Origin: Burkholderia sp. PAMC 26561
GTDB taxonomy: Bacteria > Pseudomonadota > Gammaproteobacteria > Burkholderiales > Burkholderiaceae
Reading direction: 5' to 3'
Assembly (NCBI RefSeq): GCF_001557535.2
Contig: NZ_CP014310.1
Location: 537,077-601,076, forward strand
Length of the DNA: 64,000 nt
Shown: positions 62,887 through 64,000 of the stretch, piece by piece
Layout of the letters: each line of letters starts with the position of its first letter
How positions within the stretch are numbered: position 1 is the first letter of the stretch
Notes under the pieces: generated by a model
Told to the model about the DNA's origin: nothing
Seen by the model: the letters and a program-made list of their open reading frames with translations, nothing else
The model's database searches: none
Made by a program: the position numbers and the translations under genes

Positions 62887-63682
62887 TCGACTAGTTATGG
62901 CTCCAGCCAAAACCTGGCTGTGCTGTCGTGGATTGACGATGCGCTTCGGCGGACTTACCGCACTGGACGGCTTTGACATCGATGTCCGCGCTGGAGAAAT
63001 TGTCGCGCTGTTAGGGCCGAATGGATCAGGCAAGACGACATTCTTCAATGTGTTGTCGGGACTCTATCACCCGGCGGCCGGCTCAGTATCGTTCAATGGC
63101 ATCGATTTGTTCCGCAAAAGTCCCAGCGAGATCAGCCGCTCTGGAATATCGCGGAGTTTTCAGCGATGCCGGCTGGTTTCGGATATGACTGTGTTTGACA
63201 ACCTTTTGGTCGGCGCGCATGCCCGACTCGACAACGGTCTCTTGAGCAACGTCTTTCGTCGTAAGCGGATGCATAGAGATATTTTGTCGCTGCGAAACAA
63301 AACACGTGAACTTTGCGCGCGGTTCAACCCAGAGATTGCCGATCGATTGTTTGAACCTGCTGGATCATTCAACATGATCGATCGCCGCCGGATCGAACTG
63401 TGTCGGGCGCTGCTAAGCAAGCCGAAGTTGCTCCTATTAGATGAGCCGTCAGCAGGCATGACTCACGAAGAGACTTTTCGCTTAATGGAAGATGTCGCGC
63501 AGTTCCAAAGGGAGGAGGGTGAACTGGCGGTGATACTTATCGAACACGAGATGCAGGTGATTGAACAAATGAGTCATCGGTGCATCGTGCTGAATTTTGG
63601 CAAACAAATTAGCGCGGGCAGTTATCGAGAAATATCTTCTGATCCGGTTGTACGCGAGGCTTATCTCGGAGAAGACCAATGA
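62879..63682 (+). CDS. livG: Liv-type ABC transporter ATPase LivG, unusual signature motif
   Basis: From the GTG at 62879, with GGAGG six bases upstream, the product has 267 residues. Walker A is GPNGSGKTT, the Q-loop is RSFQRCRLVS, Walker B and D-loop are LLLLDEPSAGM, and the H-loop is LIEHEM. The signature motif, normally LSYGxQRRLEI, reads SFNMIDRRRIEL here, with no Ser-x-Gly core. The change could impair ATP hydrolysis or signal decay in this broken operon. It overlaps livM by eight bases. Confidence 0.87.
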   Translation: MVDRLVMAPAKTWLCCRGLTMRFGGLTALDGFDIDVRAGEIVALLGPNGSGKTTFFNVLSGLYHPAAGSVSFNGIDLFRKSPSEISRSGISRSFQRCRLVSDMTVFDNLLVGAHARLDNGLLSNVFRRKRMHRDILSLRNKTRELCARFNPEIADRLFEPAGSFNMIDRRRIELCRALLSKPKLLLLDEPSAGMTHEETFRLMEDVAQFQREEGELAVILIEHEMQVIEQMSHRCIVLNFGKQISAGSYREISSDPVVREAYLGEDQ

Positions 63683-64000
63683 GCGATGCGTTGTTGTCCA
63701 TTGTCGGCGTGTCGGCCGGTTATGACGCTGTCGATGTAATTCATGGTGTCGACATGCAAGCGAAGCGCGGTGAAATAACCTGCCTTCTGGGCGCCAATGG
63801 GGCGGGCAAAAGTACGCTTATCAAAACCATTTTTGGCGTTTTGCGTCCTCGTAGTGGGAGTATTCATTTTGACGGGGTCGAAATTAGCCGTCTCGAGTCA
63901 CATGAGATTGTGCGGCGAGGGCTTGTCGCCGTGCCTGAGGGCAGTCGCGTATTTCCAAAGATGAGCGTGCTGGACAACTTGCGTGTCGGTGCATATCTTG
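63679..64000 (+). CDS. livF: Liv-type ABC transporter ATPase LivF, N-terminal part
   Basis: The ATG overlaps the livG stop (ATGA). The visible 107 residues start MSDALLSIVGVSAGYDAVDV and include Walker A GANGAGKST, the Q-loop region RGLVAVPEGSRVFPKMSVLD and the start of the helical domain. The gene runs off the end of the window. It forms the ABC heterodimer with LivG. Confidence 0.9.
   Translation, partial: MSDALLSIVGVSAGYDAVDVIHGVDMQAKRGEITCLLGANGAGKSTLIKTIFGVLRPRSGSIHFDGVEISRLESHEIVRRGLVAVPEGSRVFPKMSVLDNLRVGAYL

Noticed and set aside
1..64000. tRNA, rRNA and CRISPR candidates
   Set aside because: No cloverleaf with consensus arms, no rRNA-like sequence and no regularly spaced repeats were recognised by reading. 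A covariance-model search would be needed to exclude tRNAs fully.

Overview
The window looks like a GC-rich betaproteobacterial replicon, most likely Paraburkholderia, Caballeronia or a close relative in the Burkholderiaceae. The evidence is the protein families (MhpA-like hydroxylase, AAHS, MHS and Liv transporters, NrsF, ScsB, DoxX fusions), the codon usage and the IS repertoire. No rRNA, tRNA, CRISPR array or replication origin was recognised. The amount of decay (interrupted genes, IS relics, in-frame stops) suggests an accessory replicon or a plastic chromosomal region.

Layout. (1) 1-6 kb: remains of an aromatic catabolic cluster. It has the C-terminus of an extradiol dioxygenase, an MhpA-like flavin hydroxylase, relics of a 2-hydroxyacid dehydrogenase and a LysR regulator, an AAHS aromatic-acid transporter with an in-frame amber codon, and a maleate cis-trans isomerase. 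(2) 6.1-7.25 kb: a truncated group II intron. (3) 7.3-23.7 kb: an envelope thiol/redox block with a DUF1223 protein, an ScsB-like transmembrane reductase, thioredoxin plus CcdA, a DoxX-NDH-2 fusion, an MsrP-like molybdoenzyme with cytochrome b, an MXKDX-repeat peptide, a YkgJ cysteine-cluster protein, a beta-propeller lipoprotein, an ECF sigma factor and two NrsF-type anti-sigma proteins (plus an nrsF relic). (4) 23.7-33 kb: two peroxiredoxin-like proteins, an AhpD-like protein, LysR, two paralogous GSTs around a TetR, and a secreted alpha/beta hydrolase, with IS110 and IS6 relics between. (5) 33.8-36.2 kb: a bufferin operon (DUF2282 peptide, DUF692/MNIO, DUF2063, DoxX), followed by a chemoreceptor. 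(6) 38-59 kb: an IS-rich zone. An aconitase gene is split by an IS21 element that carries an ORF-less group II intron. An IS6 transposase is split by an IS3 element. Intact ISL3 and IS66 elements follow, with two MFS exporters between and an MHS transporter broken behind the IS66. (7) 59.5 kb to the end: a Liv-type ABC importer with a frameshifted livH.

The main result is a promoter motif, GTAACC-N16-CGAA, found by reading intergenic regions. Seven exact copies and one single-mismatch copy occur. All but one lie directly in front of genes of the redox block, on both strands, including the ECF sigma gene and the second nrsF. About 0.1 exact copies would be expected by chance in 64 kb. This defines a self-regulated SigF/NrsF-type regulon readable from the sequence, dealing with envelope thiols and probably copper or oxidant stress. 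The bufferin operon fits the theme functionally, but I could not find the motif directly upstream of it in the right orientation.

Three intact genes plus decayed copies show how the region is being rebuilt. Target-site duplications could be read for the IS21, IS3, ISL3 and IS66 elements, which gives exact insertion points and an order of events.
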